A stretch of 33,410 nucleotides of DNA from an uncultured Leifsonia sp. (GTDB taxonomy: Bacteria; Actinomycetota; Actinomycetes; Actinomycetales; Microbacteriaceae). The stretch spans positions 1 through 33,410 of the forward strand of contig NZ_CAMFLC010000039.1 of assembly GCF_945957465.1 (NCBI RefSeq). The letters run 5' to 3'. Both the position numbers and the translations under genes were made by a program. The stretch's first letter is position 1, and each line of letters begins with the position of its first letter. Below the pieces are notes generated by a model, which was not told the origin of the DNA, ran no database searches, and was given only the letters and a program-made list of their open reading frames with translations. Below are positions 25,182 through 33,365 of this stretch, piece by piece.

Positions 25182-25336
25182 CGGATCAGGAAGACAAGGC
25201 GGACGACGGAAACGAGACTGGCGACCGCCAGGCTCCGCGATGAACCCGACGAGTCCCTACCGGACTACCGGAACCCCCGAAAGCCGTGGGGCCGCGGCCC
25301 GCGATCCTGCGGATATGACCCGGCTCGATGCGCGTT

Positions 25337-26272
25337 TCACCCGGACGACGGGGTGGCACGCGAGCGGGCGATCGCCCGGTAGCGGCTCGGCGTCACACCG
25401 ACGCTACGACGGAACTGACGCGCCGCGAAATCAGGATCACTCCACCCCACCTCACGAGCAACCACCGCGATCGGCGTGTCCGTCGTGCGTAGAAGACCCG
25501 CCATCCGCTCCGCCCGCAACATCGTCAGATACGCGATCGGCGACTTCCCGTACGCCTCCACGAACACACGACCAAGCTGCGACTTCGACAGATGCACCTC
25601 GCGCGCCAGGTCCGTCACCGACCACCGACGCACCGGGTCCGACCGCAGCAGCTCGGCGACCCTCCGCGCCTCGGCCCGCAACGGCGCGAATCCCCGTCGC
25701 CTGGGCGGAGCAGGCCACGTCGTCGCGCGCTGCGTGGAGGACTCGCGCACCGGTGTCGTCGTGACGAACGGAGTCAGGACGTGAGCGATCGAGAACCACA
25801 ACGCCTGCACCCGATGAAAGTTCGCGACCGGGCGATCCTCAACACTCAGCGCGACCAGCTCGTCCAGCCACGGCATCAACATCCCCGCCCGGTCCTCACC
25901 AAGTCGGAGAACCTGGGCTGGCTCGGCATAAGTCGTCGCAAAGAAGTCCTGTGCTTCAAGTCGATCTTGCAGAAAGCCGACGTACTGCCAGAACACCTGG
26001 TCCACCAGGTAATCGGTGTTCGCGAAGACGGTGGTCGTCGTGACGTGGCCTTCTGGCTCACTCCCGCACAGGACGTTCGCGCCGAGCACGACAACATCGC
26101 CAATACAGACGGGTCGCTGTCCGAACTCACTGAACAGCACCGCGGACCCAGAGCGGACGATGACAATCTTGATGCAGTCATATGCCACCGGACCGATCGG
26201 ACGATGCTCGGTACGGGTCAATGCCGTGATGGGTGAGCGCAGGCCTTGTTCGTCTGCCTCGAATCCCAACAT
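25337..26272 (-). CDS. AraC-family regulator
   Basis: 311 aa. The N-terminal sensing domain (~15-180) is cupin-like (IVIVRSGSAVLFSEFGQRPVCIGDVVVLGA). The C-terminal AraC DNA-binding domain (~205-305) has the two helix-turn-helix units, WSVTDLAREVHLSKSQLGRVF and DTPIAVVAREVGWSDPDFAARQF, and the signature RRSVGVTPSRYR. It is the third gene after the ABC-F and MFS genes (24-base gap), so it probably regulates this cassette or is induced with it. The ligand is unknown. Base composition is slightly less GC-rich than the transfer operon. Confidence 0.88.
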   Translation of the reverse strand: MLGFEADEQGLRSPITALTRTEHRPIGPVAYDCIKIVIVRSGSAVLFSEFGQRPVCIGDVVVLGANVLCGSEPEGHVTTTTVFANTDYLVDQVFWQYVGFLQDRLEAQDFFATTYAEPAQVLRLGEDRAGMLMPWLDELVALSVEDRPVANFHRVQALWFSIAHVLTPFVTTTPVRESSTQRATTWPAPPRRRGFAPLRAEARRVAELLRSDPVRRWSVTDLAREVHLSKSQLGRVFVEAYGKSPIAYLTMLRAERMAGLLRTTDTPIAVVAREVGWSDPDFAARQFRRSVGVTPSRYRAIARSRATPSSG

Positions 26273-26296
26273 GTTCTTGACCCGGACAGTCGCGTC

Positions 26297-27565
26297 TCAG
26301 CGTTCGTCCAGTGAGCGTTCCATCTCGCTTTCGCGCATCCGTCCCGCCAGCAGAGCGATCAGCGCAAGGGCGGGTGGCGCGATGCCGGCGATGATGAAGA
26401 TCACGGGGATAGGCACGAGCAGTGAGAGCGGGCCTGCGATGGCGATCGAGACCGGCATGAAGGCGATCGAGACGAAGAAGTCGAGGCTCGCGACTCGGCC
26501 GATCATGTCGAGCGGCACCAGACGTTGCAGCAGGGTTCCCCAGATGACGACACCGGCTCCGGTCGCCGCGCCGACGATGAACAGTGCTGAGAGCATCAGA
26601 ATCAGGTTGTCGGCGACGCCGATGACCGCAAGGGGGAGGGTTCCGCCGCCCCAGCAGGCGATCATGAATGTGAGGTAGCGGCGCGGCAGTTTCAGAGATG
26701 ACACAACGAGTGAGCCGATCGCCCCGCCGATGCCGAATGCGGCAAGGAGGAAACCGAACGTCGATTCGGCGTCCTCGAACCTGTCGCGGGTGATGAACGG
26801 CAGCAGCACTTCGATCGGTCCCTGGATGATGAGGGCGAGAGAGGAGCCGAAGATCAGAGTCCAGAGCAACCAGCGAGTGCGAGCCACATAGTTCACGCCT
26901 GCTCGAAGGTCGCCCCACACGCTCGTGCGCTGCTCCGGAGAAGTGACCGTGATCAGTTCGTCGCGCCGACTGAGGAACAGAGTGAGGATGAACGCGATCG
27001 CGTACGACGCTGCGACGATCACGGCCCCGATGGCGGGAAAGAACATGCCGACGAAGATTCCGCCGAGGGCGGGACCCAGACCCTGCCCCATTGAGGGTCG
27101 GAGAGCGCCTTCGAGCCCGTTCGCGGCGAGGAGCTGCTCAGGCGGAAGCACCTGGGGCAGATACGCGCTGTAGGCGGGGTAGAAGAACGCGCTTCCTGCG
27201 CCCATCGCGAAGGAGGCGACGCCGACGTGCCACAGTTCGATCGTCCCGGTGAGGGACAGCACTGCCACCACGGTCATCACGGCCGCGGTGCATCCCTGCA
27301 CGGTGATGATGATGCGGCGTTTGGAGAACCGATCGGCGACAACGCCACCCAGGATCGAGAAGGCGAACAAGCCCAAGCTCATCCCTGTCGCGACCGCTGA
27401 GAGCGCGAGCGGGCTGTCATCGAGCGCGAGGACTTGGAAGACCATCACGATGGTCCACATCCCGGTGCCGAAGACCTCGATGCCGACTGCGGCGAACAGG
27501 AGCCGATAGTCCCGCGAAGCCAGTGGCCGCAGGGCACGTATCCGGTTGAGGTTCTTCTCGCTCAT
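26297..27565 (-). CDS. MFS efflux protein of the Tap/Mef type
   Basis: 422 aa from the ATG at 27565, which overlaps the ABC-F stop as ATGA; a longer start at 27613 is unlikely. About 12 membrane segments. The MFS_3 pattern is visible: RDYRLLFAAVGIEVFGTGMWTI, GGVVADRFSKRRIII (the A-motif loop G-x-x-x-D-R-x-x-x-R-R), and SAFFYPAYSAYLPQVLPPEQLLAANGL. This branch includes macrolide (Mef) and mycobacterial Tap exporters. Coupled to a resistance-type ABC-F gene, it suggests drug efflux, probably macrolide-like, but the substrate is not proven. Confidence 0.85.
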   Translation of the reverse strand: MSEKNLNRIRALRPLASRDYRLLFAAVGIEVFGTGMWTIVMVFQVLALDDSPLALSAVATGMSLGLFAFSILGGVVADRFSKRRIIITVQGCTAAVMTVVAVLSLTGTIELWHVGVASFAMGAGSAFFYPAYSAYLPQVLPPEQLLAANGLEGALRPSMGQGLGPALGGIFVGMFFPAIGAVIVAASYAIAFILTLFLSRRDELITVTSPEQRTSVWGDLRAGVNYVARTRWLLWTLIFGSSLALIIQGPIEVLLPFITRDRFEDAESTFGFLLAAFGIGGAIGSLVVSSLKLPRRYLTFMIACWGGGTLPLAVIGVADNLILMLSALFIVGAATGAGVVIWGTLLQRLVPLDMIGRVASLDFFVSIAFMPVSIAIAGPLSLLVPIPVIFIIAGIAPPALALIALLAGRMRESEMERSLDER

Positions 27566-29217
27566 ACCAGCGCCTCGCCTTCGATCATCGAAGTCAGTTC
27601 GAGGCTCGGCCATTCGTAAACGTCACGGAGCAGCTGCCGGTCGTGCGTTGACAGGACGACCGCCGCTGCAGTCGCTCCGAGCGCGTCGGTGAGTTCGTCA
27701 ACGAGCGCGATTGAAAGGTGGTTGGTGGGTTCGTCCAGGAGGAGCACATGCGGGCGCATCGCGAGCACGAGTGCCAGATCGAGCCGGCGCTGCTGCCCCA
27801 TCGAGAGCTCGCCCACTCGTTTGCCCGCCTCGCGCGGGCGAAGGAGACCAAGCTGAGAGAGGCCGATCGCATCCGATTCCCGCAAGGTGCCTTCGGACAC
27901 GAGCGCGCCGACGTGCGTGGCGTACACCTCGCTCGCTCTCCGATCAGGCGGCAGGGTCGTCTCCTGATGGAGAAAGCCGAGGCGCGTGCTCCGAGGCATC
28001 CGAACCGCTCCGGTGTCCGGCGATAGCTCACCACCGACCACGCCCAGCAGTGTGGACTTGCCGGCACCGTTCGGGCCGGTCACAACGAGACGGCCGCGGT
28101 GGGAGAGTGAGAACGACACTGGCTGGCTCAACCGCCCGGCGACGCTGACGTGATCGACGCTGAGGAGAACCGCGCCAGTTCGTGTGGGGAGTTCGGGGAA
28201 CCGGAAGAGCTGAGGCGGTTCCGGCACGGTGACGGCGTGGGCTTCGAGTGCTTCCTGGCGTCGGTGAACGTTCTGCACAAGCCCGCCGGCCCGGGTGGCG
28301 CGCCCATGCTTGTTGGTGCCCTTCTCTGGTCTCCACCCCGAGACGAGTCGGTTCTGCGCTGCGCTGAGACTGTCCTGTAGCCGAGCATGCTCGGCCTGCT
28401 GGCGGTCATAGTCCTGTTCCCAGCGTTCCCGCTCGGCCAGACGTCCCTCCCGGTAGCCGGCATAGCCGTTCCCGTACACGCGCGGCCGATCGTCCGGCGT
28501 CGGGTCCAGGTCGACGATGGTCTCCGCGATGTCGGACAGCAGCGCGCGATCGTGGCTGACGACGACAACACCCCCGCTCCGCGCTCGGAGCTGCGCGGTC
28601 AGGAACTCGAGCCCGCTTCGGTCGAGGTGGTTGGTGGGCTCATCAAGCAGGAGGAAGTCGTGATCGGCGCCCAGGAGGCACGCCAGCCGTACCCGATAAC
28701 GCTGTCCCACCGAGAGGTCTGTGAGAAGCCTGGTCGAGTCCGTCTCCGCGTCGAGTGCTTCGAGCGCGATCTGCACGCGCCGTTCGGCATCCCACGCATC
28801 GAGCGCTTCGGCATGTTCCAACGCGGCCGCGTACTGCTCCTCCGTCCGGTCCTTGTTGTCCGCGAGAGCGAGAGCGGCCGCGTCGAGCGCCGCCAACGCG
28901 GCCAGTGGTTCGGCGATCGCCTCTGCGACCGCCTGCCCAACAGTTCGACTGTCAGCGGCGGTCATCTCTTGCTCGGCCACAGCGATCGTGCCGATGCGCT
29001 GGACTGTTCCGCTGTCCGGGACCAGGACGCCAGCGAGAACCTGCAGGAGGGTCGATTTCCCTCGCCCGTTCTCTCCCACGATCGCGACACGCGATGAGGA
29101 AGTGAGGGTGAGGTCTACATGATGGAGAACGGGTGTGGCTCCGCGCATCAAAGACACGTCGGAAGTGATGAGTTGCGCGCGATGGCGCGCCGGATGACGG
29201 TTCGTCGGGGTAAGCAT
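27562..29217 (-). CDS. Antibiotic-resistance-type ABC-F protein
   Basis: 551 aa from the ATG at 29217, with GAAGGA five bases upstream; an in-frame extension to 29331 is not likely because it covers the leader. Two ATP-binding cassettes: Walker A GENGRGKS (48-55), signature LSVGQ, Walker B LLLDEPTNHLD; then Walker A GPNGAGKST, signature LSMGQ, Walker B LLLDEPTNHLS. Linker between them has the basic stretch GWRPEKGTNKHGRATRAGGL. No membrane segments. ABC-F proteins of this sort displace macrolide-, lincosamide-, streptogramin- or pleuromutilin-type drugs from the ribosome. The linker resembles those of TlrC/LmrC-type actinomycete proteins. An upstream six-codon leader peptide suggests drug-induced regulation. 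Confidence 0.9.
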   Translation of the reverse strand: MLTPTNRHPARHRAQLITSDVSLMRGATPVLHHVDLTLTSSSRVAIVGENGRGKSTLLQVLAGVLVPDSGTVQRIGTIAVAEQEMTAADSRTVGQAVAEAIAEPLAALAALDAAALALADNKDRTEEQYAAALEHAEALDAWDAERRVQIALEALDAETDSTRLLTDLSVGQRYRVRLACLLGADHDFLLLDEPTNHLDRSGLEFLTAQLRARSGGVVVVSHDRALLSDIAETIVDLDPTPDDRPRVYGNGYAGYREGRLAERERWEQDYDRQQAEHARLQDSLSAAQNRLVSGWRPEKGTNKHGRATRAGGLVQNVHRRQEALEAHAVTVPEPPQLFRFPELPTRTGAVLLSVDHVSVAGRLSQPVSFSLSHRGRLVVTGPNGAGKSTLLGVVGGELSPDTGAVRMPRSTRLGFLHQETTLPPDRRASEVYATHVGALVSEGTLRESDAIGLSQLGLLRPREAGKRVGELSMGQQRRLDLALVLAMRPHVLLLDEPTNHLSIALVDELTDALGATAAAVVLSTHDRQLLRDVYEWPSLELTSMIEGEALV

Positions 29218-29273
29218 TGAAGTCCTTCGAGACGACGCACCACCAGCCACAGACAGGCAGATAGGTACGCAAA

Positions 29274-29359
29274 TGACGGCGACCCAGGAAGGGTCAGAAA
29301 CGAGCGGCCGCCGCAGTCTCGGATTACTCAACGAGCGCGGTGGGCCTACTCAGCCGTCA
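29274..29359 (-). promoter_or_regulatory. Candidate attenuator in the ABC-F leader
   Basis: TGACGGC at the leader-peptide stop (29353-29359, coding strand) is the perfect complement of GCCGTCA (29274-29280). Between them is a small hairpin GACCC-TTCCT-GGGTC (29281-29295). The CCTTC in that hairpin can also pair with the ABC-F ribosome site GAAGG (29224-29228). These mutually exclusive pairings are what a translation or transcription attenuator would need. Rest of 29218-29419 has no other gene. Confidence 0.4.
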
Positions 29360-29377
29360 CAGGAAGTACAAATGCAT
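29357..29377 (-). CDS. Six-codon leader peptide MHLYFL
   Basis: ATG CAT TTG TAC TTC CTG TGA lies 139 bases upstream of the ABC-F start, on the same strand. Upstream AGGGTGG may act as ribosome site or TAGGGT as a -10 box, in which case translation would be leaderless. Size and hydrophobic-aromatic make-up recall the macrolide-sensing MsrDL leader (MYLIFM, from memory) of mef/msrD operons, which also precedes an ABC-F gene. The stop codon lies in the 7-bp element of the proposed attenuator. Confidence 0.55.
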   Translation of the reverse strand: MHLYFL

Positions 29378-29419
29378 ACGACCACCCTACCGCACGAAGC
29401 CGACGTGCCCTCCGCCTAG

Positions 29420-30538
29420 CTACGCGATCGCTAGAAGGGCGCGGAGCGCGTGCGCTGCTTGGGCGGGTACGACTCCGTTGCCGAGTGCGGTGAGCTGTTC
29501 TGGCGGGGTGAGTCCGAGGTTGGGATCGGTCACCCATCCGTCCGGTAGGCCCATCAGCCATTCCACGAAGCGCGGCGCGGGCCGGCACTGCCCCTCGTCC
29601 GTTACGAGGGCTGGTGAGGGGGCGCCTCGTCCGGTGAGGTGTTCCCATCGTCGGATTGCCAGGGCGTAACGTCCCCAGCGTCGAAGAGCTGCCCGATCAG
29701 CGGCCACAGAAGCTCCGGATCCCGATGCGGCCGCGAACCGTCCGGCCCGTTCAGCGCCAGGTCGATGACCTGATGGGACAGGGCGATCGTGCCGCGCCGC
29801 GCGCGTACTCGTTCCAGGCTCTCCCCGCCGCGGGCGGCGTCGGAGGCCAGCGGCGTGCGGAACAGCGCGGCGGGCGAGGATGAAGATGCGAAAGCGGGTG
29901 TGGGGTGCGCCGATGTCGGAAGCGGGTAGGCCGAGCCAGCGCGCGTCGTACCCGAGGTCGGCCAGATCGCCGAGTACGGCGCCAAGAGCCCGTAGAGGTC
30001 GAGCTGGCTGGTCTCCCAGATGCCACGGGTCGGATTCCACACCGCGAACGGCCGCCCCCTCGATTGCGGTTGCGGGCTCGGGGGTTGCAGAGGCGGGGTT
30101 GCGTCCATCAGGGTCCTCTCCTTCCGGTGTCGGGCGCGTCGCGGTAGCCGAAAGCAGCCCGCGCACGTTCTCGGCGACGACCCACTCCGGTTGCAGCACG
30201 TCGATCGCCTCGGCCATGCGCGCCCACAACCCCGAGCGGGTGCCAGGGTGCAGGCCGGCCATGCGTCCCACGGTGGACACGTCCTGGCAGGGGAACCCAC
30301 CGCAGATCACATCGACGGGCTCGACCGCGTTCCAGTCGATCGTCGTGATGTCGCCCAGGTTCGGCACGCCCGGCCAGTGATAGGCGAACACCCGCGCCGG
30401 CGCCGGGCTCAACTCTGAGAACCACACCGTCTCGCCGTCGAACACTTCCTCGACGGCAAGGTCGAGTCCGCCGTAGCCAGAGAACAGTGACCCGATCCGT
30501 AGACGACGGCCCTGGGTCTCGTCGTTCGGCAGGCGCAT
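29420..30538 (-). CDS. C5-cytosine DNA methyltransferase
   Basis: 372 aa from the ATG at 30538, chosen since GGAG lies upstream and motif I begins 12 residues later. Motifs: I, LRIGSLFSGYGGLDLAV (13-29); IV, GGFPCQDVS with catalytic Cys84; VI, ENVRG (E123); VIII, APHTRFRIFILA; X, ALGNGVVPAQAAHAL. The region between VIII and the C-terminal target-side block (RRWGRYALAIRRWEHLTG, FVEWLMGLPDGWVTDP) is Arg/Ala-rich and has poor codon bias for this organism; another frame there has better bias (see the gene at 29602-30108). No restriction enzyme is next to it, so it is probably a solitary protective methylase. Confidence 0.85.
   Translation of the reverse strand: MRLPNDETQGRRLRIGSLFSGYGGLDLAVEEVFDGETVWFSELSPAPARVFAYHWPGVPNLGDITTIDWNAVEPVDVICGGFPCQDVSTVGRMAGLHPGTRSGLWARMAEAIDVLQPEWVVAENVRGLLSATATRPTPEGEDPDGRNPASATPEPATAIEGAAVRGVESDPWHLGDQPARPLRALGAVLGDLADLGYDARWLGLPASDIGAPHTRFRIFILARRAVPHAAGLRRRPRRGEPGTSTRAARHDRPVPSGHRPGAERAGRFAAASGSGASVAADRAALRRWGRYALAIRRWEHLTGRGAPSPALVTDEGQCRPAPRFVEWLMGLPDGWVTDPNLGLTPPEQLTALGNGVVPAQAAHALRALLAIA
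29602..30108 (-). CDS. Overlapping gene inside the methyltransferase gene, alternate frame
   Basis: 168 aa, fully inside the methyltransferase gene in another frame. The ATG at 30108 has a strong AAGGAG-type site eight bases upstream. The product has WNPTRGIWETSQLDLYGLL, PYSAIWPTSGTTRAGSAYPLPTS and LFRTPLASDAARGG, blocks that I recall from actinophage and ICE proteins near methylases. Codon bias supports it: by hand count about 54 of 62 codons end in G/C between about 29693 and 29878, against 32 of 62 in the methyltransferase frame. No enzyme motif is recognised. The alternative is that this segment belongs to the methyltransferase and two frameshifts have separated it. Confidence 0.55.
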   Translation of the reverse strand: MDATPPLQPPSPQPQSRGRPFAVWNPTRGIWETSQLDLYGLLAPYSAIWPTSGTTRAGSAYPLPTSAHPTPAFASSSSPAALFRTPLASDAARGGESLERVRARRGTIALSHQVIDLALNGPDGSRPHRDPELLWPLIGQLFDAGDVTPWQSDDGNTSPDEAPPHQPS

Positions 30539-30699
30539 GAGGACTCCGGCAGATCGGTGATCCCCGGCCGAGTCCGATCGTGAACTCGATGCCGGGCTGG
30601 TTACCCGCCAAGTGCTCGCCGCACCTCCCGTCTCCAACTCGAACGACCTTGCGACGGCCTGCCGCCGCCCTTGGCTCGCCCCGTCTCTGAGCTGCCACA

Positions 30700-30746
30700 C
30701 GTCTTTCAGACGAGGCGCGAGGGTCCCGAGTCGCATCTGATGCGAC
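30700..30746 (+). other. Candidate oriT hairpins upstream of the relaxase
   Basis: Two perfect inverted repeats: CGTCT-TTC-AGACG (30700-30712) and GTCGCAT-CTG-ATGCGAC (30730-30746). They lie in the 261-base gap between the divergent methyltransferase and relaxase genes, 54-100 bases before the relaxase start, where MobF origins of transfer are often found. No nic sequence could be assigned. The rest of 30539-30799 contains no other gene. Confidence 0.4.
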
Positions 30747-30799
30747 CGGGCTTGCGGGATCACCTGCTCTCCGAGCGGTTAGCGGAAGGGGCAGCCGAG

Positions 30800-33358
30800 G
30801 TGACGGTTTCGATGCGTGTGATGAGCGCGGGCGATGGGTACAAGTACCTACTGAAGTCCATCGCCGCGGGCGATGGCGACCGCTCGCTGTCCACGCCGCT
30901 GACTCGGTATTACGCAGAGGCAGGAACGCCGCCCGGCTTCTGGATGGGCTCGGGACTTGGCCGGCTCGGGCACGGCGAGCTGGTCGAGGGAGCCCAGGTC
31001 GCAGAAGCCCAGCTCGCGCTGTTGATCGGGATGGGCCATGACCCGATCACGGGCGATCCGCTGGGCCGCGCCTACCAGCAGTTCGCGTCGGTCGCGGAGC
31101 GGATCACGCAGCGCGTCGACGCCCTCGACCCCGAACTGGGGCCGGCCGCTCGAGCTCAACAAGTAGCCGCGATCGAAGCGGAGGAGGCTGAGCGCGGAAC
31201 CCGCCGCGCCGTGGCGGGCTATGACTTCACCGTCTCCGTGCCGAAATCCGTCTCCACGATCTGGGCGGTTGCAGACGCGGGCACCCAAGCCTTGATCGCA
31301 GACGCCCACCATGCGGCGGTTGCAGAGCTGGTTGCGTTCCTCGAACGAGAGGTTGCGACAACCCGAGTCGGTGCAACCGGCCCGGACGGCGCGGTTGCGC
31401 ACGTCGATGTCGCCGGCGTCGTGGCGGCGGCGTTCGATCACTACGACAGCCGCGCGGGCGACCCGCAGTTGCACACGCATGTCGTCATCAGCAACAAGGT
31501 TCTGACCGTGCAGGACGGGCGCTGGCGAACCCTCGCTGGCCGGCCGATGCACTCGGTCGTCGTAGCCGTCTCCGAGCTCTACAACGCCGCTCTGGCGGAC
31601 CAGCTCACCCGCGTCCTCGGCGTGGAGTGGGAGGCGCGAGAGCGGGGCCGGGACCGGAACCCGGCATGGGAAATCGAGGGCGTGCCCGACGAGCTGGTGA
31701 CTGAGTTCTCCACCCGGTCGCGACACATCAAGGCCGAGAAGGATCGCCTGATCGCTGAGTACGTCGCCAGGCACGGGCGCCAGCCTTCGGCGCGGACGGT
31801 GCTGAAACTCCGGGCACAGGCGACGCTCGCTACCCGGCCGGAGAAGCAGGTTCGGTCGCTGGCCGACCTCACCCGCGAGTGGCGGCAGCGCGCCAGCCGA
31901 GTGCTCGGGAAGGACGCGAACGGCTGGGCTCGCACCCTCACCGTGACGAACGCGCGGGCGCCGCGGGTGTTGCGTGCCGACGATGTGCCGCTGGACGTGG
32001 TGCGTGAGGTCGGGCAGACCGTGATGGAGACGGTCGGTGAGAAGCGTTCGACCTGGACCCGCTGGAACCTGCATGCCGAGGCATCCCGGCAGTTGATGGG
32101 GTGGCGGTTCGTCACCATGCAGGATCGGGAGGCGATCACTGGCCTGGTGGTCGACGCGGCCGAGCACGCTTCGCTGCGGTTGACGCCGCCGGAGCTGGCG
32201 TCGAGTCCGTTGCAGTTCCGCCGCGTGGACGGCACCTCCCGGTTCCGGCCGCACTCCTCGACGCTGTTCTCATCCGAAGTCCTGCTGGCCGCCGAAGACC
32301 GGCTCCTGGCCCGAGCGTCCACCACCACGGGGCCGGTCGTGGCGTTGGAGACGGTCGAGAGGATCGCCCGAAAGCCCGACGCACGCGGGCGGGTGCTCGG
32401 CGAGGATCAGGCCGCGGCCCTGGCAGCTATCGCAGTCTCCGGTCGGATCGTGGACGTGCTGGTCGGCCCGGCCGGTGCCGGGAAGACCACGGCCATGAAC
32501 GGGCTCCGCAGGGCGTGGGAGAAGGAACACGGCAACGGGTCGGTGATCGGACTCGCGCCCTCTGCTGTGGCGGCGCAGGTCCTCGCCGATGACCTCGGCA
32601 TCGCGACGGAGAACACCGCGAAGTGGTGGCAGAACCATCTCATGCACGGGACCACGTTCGCGGCTGGGCAGCTCATCATCATCGACGAGGCGAGTCTGGC
32701 CGGCACCATGTCGCTGGATCGGCTCACCCACGAGGCTGAGCAGGCGGGCGCGAAAGTCCTCCTGGTCGGTGACTGGGGCCAGCTCCAATCACCGGGCGCC
32801 GGCGGGAGCTTCGCGATGCTCGTGCACGCCCGTGAGGATGCCCCCGAGCTGACCGATCTGCACCGCTTCACCCACGAGTGGGAGAAGACCACCTCGCTCC
32901 AGCTCCGCCACGGCCGCGCCGAGGCGATCGACACCCTGATCGAGCACGGCCGGATCACCGGCGGCGACGAGGAAGCGATGATCGACGCCGCCTATCGCGC
33001 GTGGCGGGCTGATGTTGCCGCTGGGCGTGCGTCGATCCTCGTGACCGAGACGCACGCGACCGTCACCGAGCTGAACGCCAGGGCGCGGGCGGATCGGATC
33101 ATCGACGGCGCCGTGAACCCGACCCGCGAACTCGCCCTGCACGACGGTACCGCGGTCTCGGACGGTGATCTGGTCATCACCCGCGAGAACGACCGGCGGC
33201 TCCGCAACGGCCGAACGTGGGTCCGCAACGGCTCCAGATGGATCGTCACCGGGGTCCGTGAGGACGGGTCGGTCAGCATCCGCCCTGCCGGGCGCAGGTT
33301 CGGCGGCGGGATCGTGCTGCCGGCCGACTATGTGGCCGAGCACCTGGACCTCGGTTAG
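30800..33358 (+). CDS. MobF relaxase-helicase (TraA/TrwC type), truncated
   Basis: 852 aa as present. The GTG at 30800 (GGAAGGGG upstream; protein MTVSMRVMSAGDGYKYL) is the usual family start; an extension to 30671 is unlikely. Relaxase domain: active-site tyrosines Y37/Y38 (TRYYAEAG) and metal triad H214 with H225-T-H227 (DHYDSRAGDPQLHTH). RecD-like helicase: Walker A GPAGAGKT (556-563), Walker B IIIDEAS (D629/E630). Relatives of this type continue past PADYVAEHLDLG with YAxTxHRAQG and several hundred more residues. Here a TAG follows the Gly at once, and no continuation is seen in any frame. The relaxase half is intact; the last helicase motifs are lost. It runs opposite to the transfer operon. 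Confidence 0.9.
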   Translation: MTVSMRVMSAGDGYKYLLKSIAAGDGDRSLSTPLTRYYAEAGTPPGFWMGSGLGRLGHGELVEGAQVAEAQLALLIGMGHDPITGDPLGRAYQQFASVAERITQRVDALDPELGPAARAQQVAAIEAEEAERGTRRAVAGYDFTVSVPKSVSTIWAVADAGTQALIADAHHAAVAELVAFLEREVATTRVGATGPDGAVAHVDVAGVVAAAFDHYDSRAGDPQLHTHVVISNKVLTVQDGRWRTLAGRPMHSVVVAVSELYNAALADQLTRVLGVEWEARERGRDRNPAWEIEGVPDELVTEFSTRSRHIKAEKDRLIAEYVARHGRQPSARTVLKLRAQATLATRPEKQVRSLADLTREWRQRASRVLGKDANGWARTLTVTNARAPRVLRADDVPLDVVREVGQTVMETVGEKRSTWTRWNLHAEASRQLMGWRFVTMQDREAITGLVVDAAEHASLRLTPPELASSPLQFRRVDGTSRFRPHSSTLFSSEVLLAAEDRLLARASTTTGPVVALETVERIARKPDARGRVLGEDQAAALAAIAVSGRIVDVLVGPAGAGKTTAMNGLRRAWEKEHGNGSVIGLAPSAVAAQVLADDLGIATENTAKWWQNHLMHGTTFAAGQLIIIDEASLAGTMSLDRLTHEAEQAGAKVLLVGDWGQLQSPGAGGSFAMLVHAREDAPELTDLHRFTHEWEKTTSLQLRHGRAEAIDTLIEHGRITGGDEEAMIDAAYRAWRADVAAGRASILVTETHATVTELNARARADRIIDGAVNPTRELALHDGTAVSDGDLVITRENDRRLRNGRTWVRNGSRWIVTGVREDGSVSIRPAGRRFGGGIVLPADYVAEHLDLG

Positions 33359-33365
33359 CCGAGGT
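33348..33365 (+). repeat. Inverted repeat at the relaxase breakpoint
   Basis: ACCTCGG-TTAG-CCGAGGT, a 7-bp inverted repeat with the TAG stop in the loop. It may be a terminator or mark an insertion or rearrangement point. The last 52 bases of the window hold no gene. Confidence 0.4.

Noticed and set aside
28952-29272. TTG-started frame (MRTYLPVCGWW...) as a second leader peptide before the ABC-F gene
   Set aside because: It starts with TTG without a ribosome site and runs deep into the ABC-F gene, unlike a leader.
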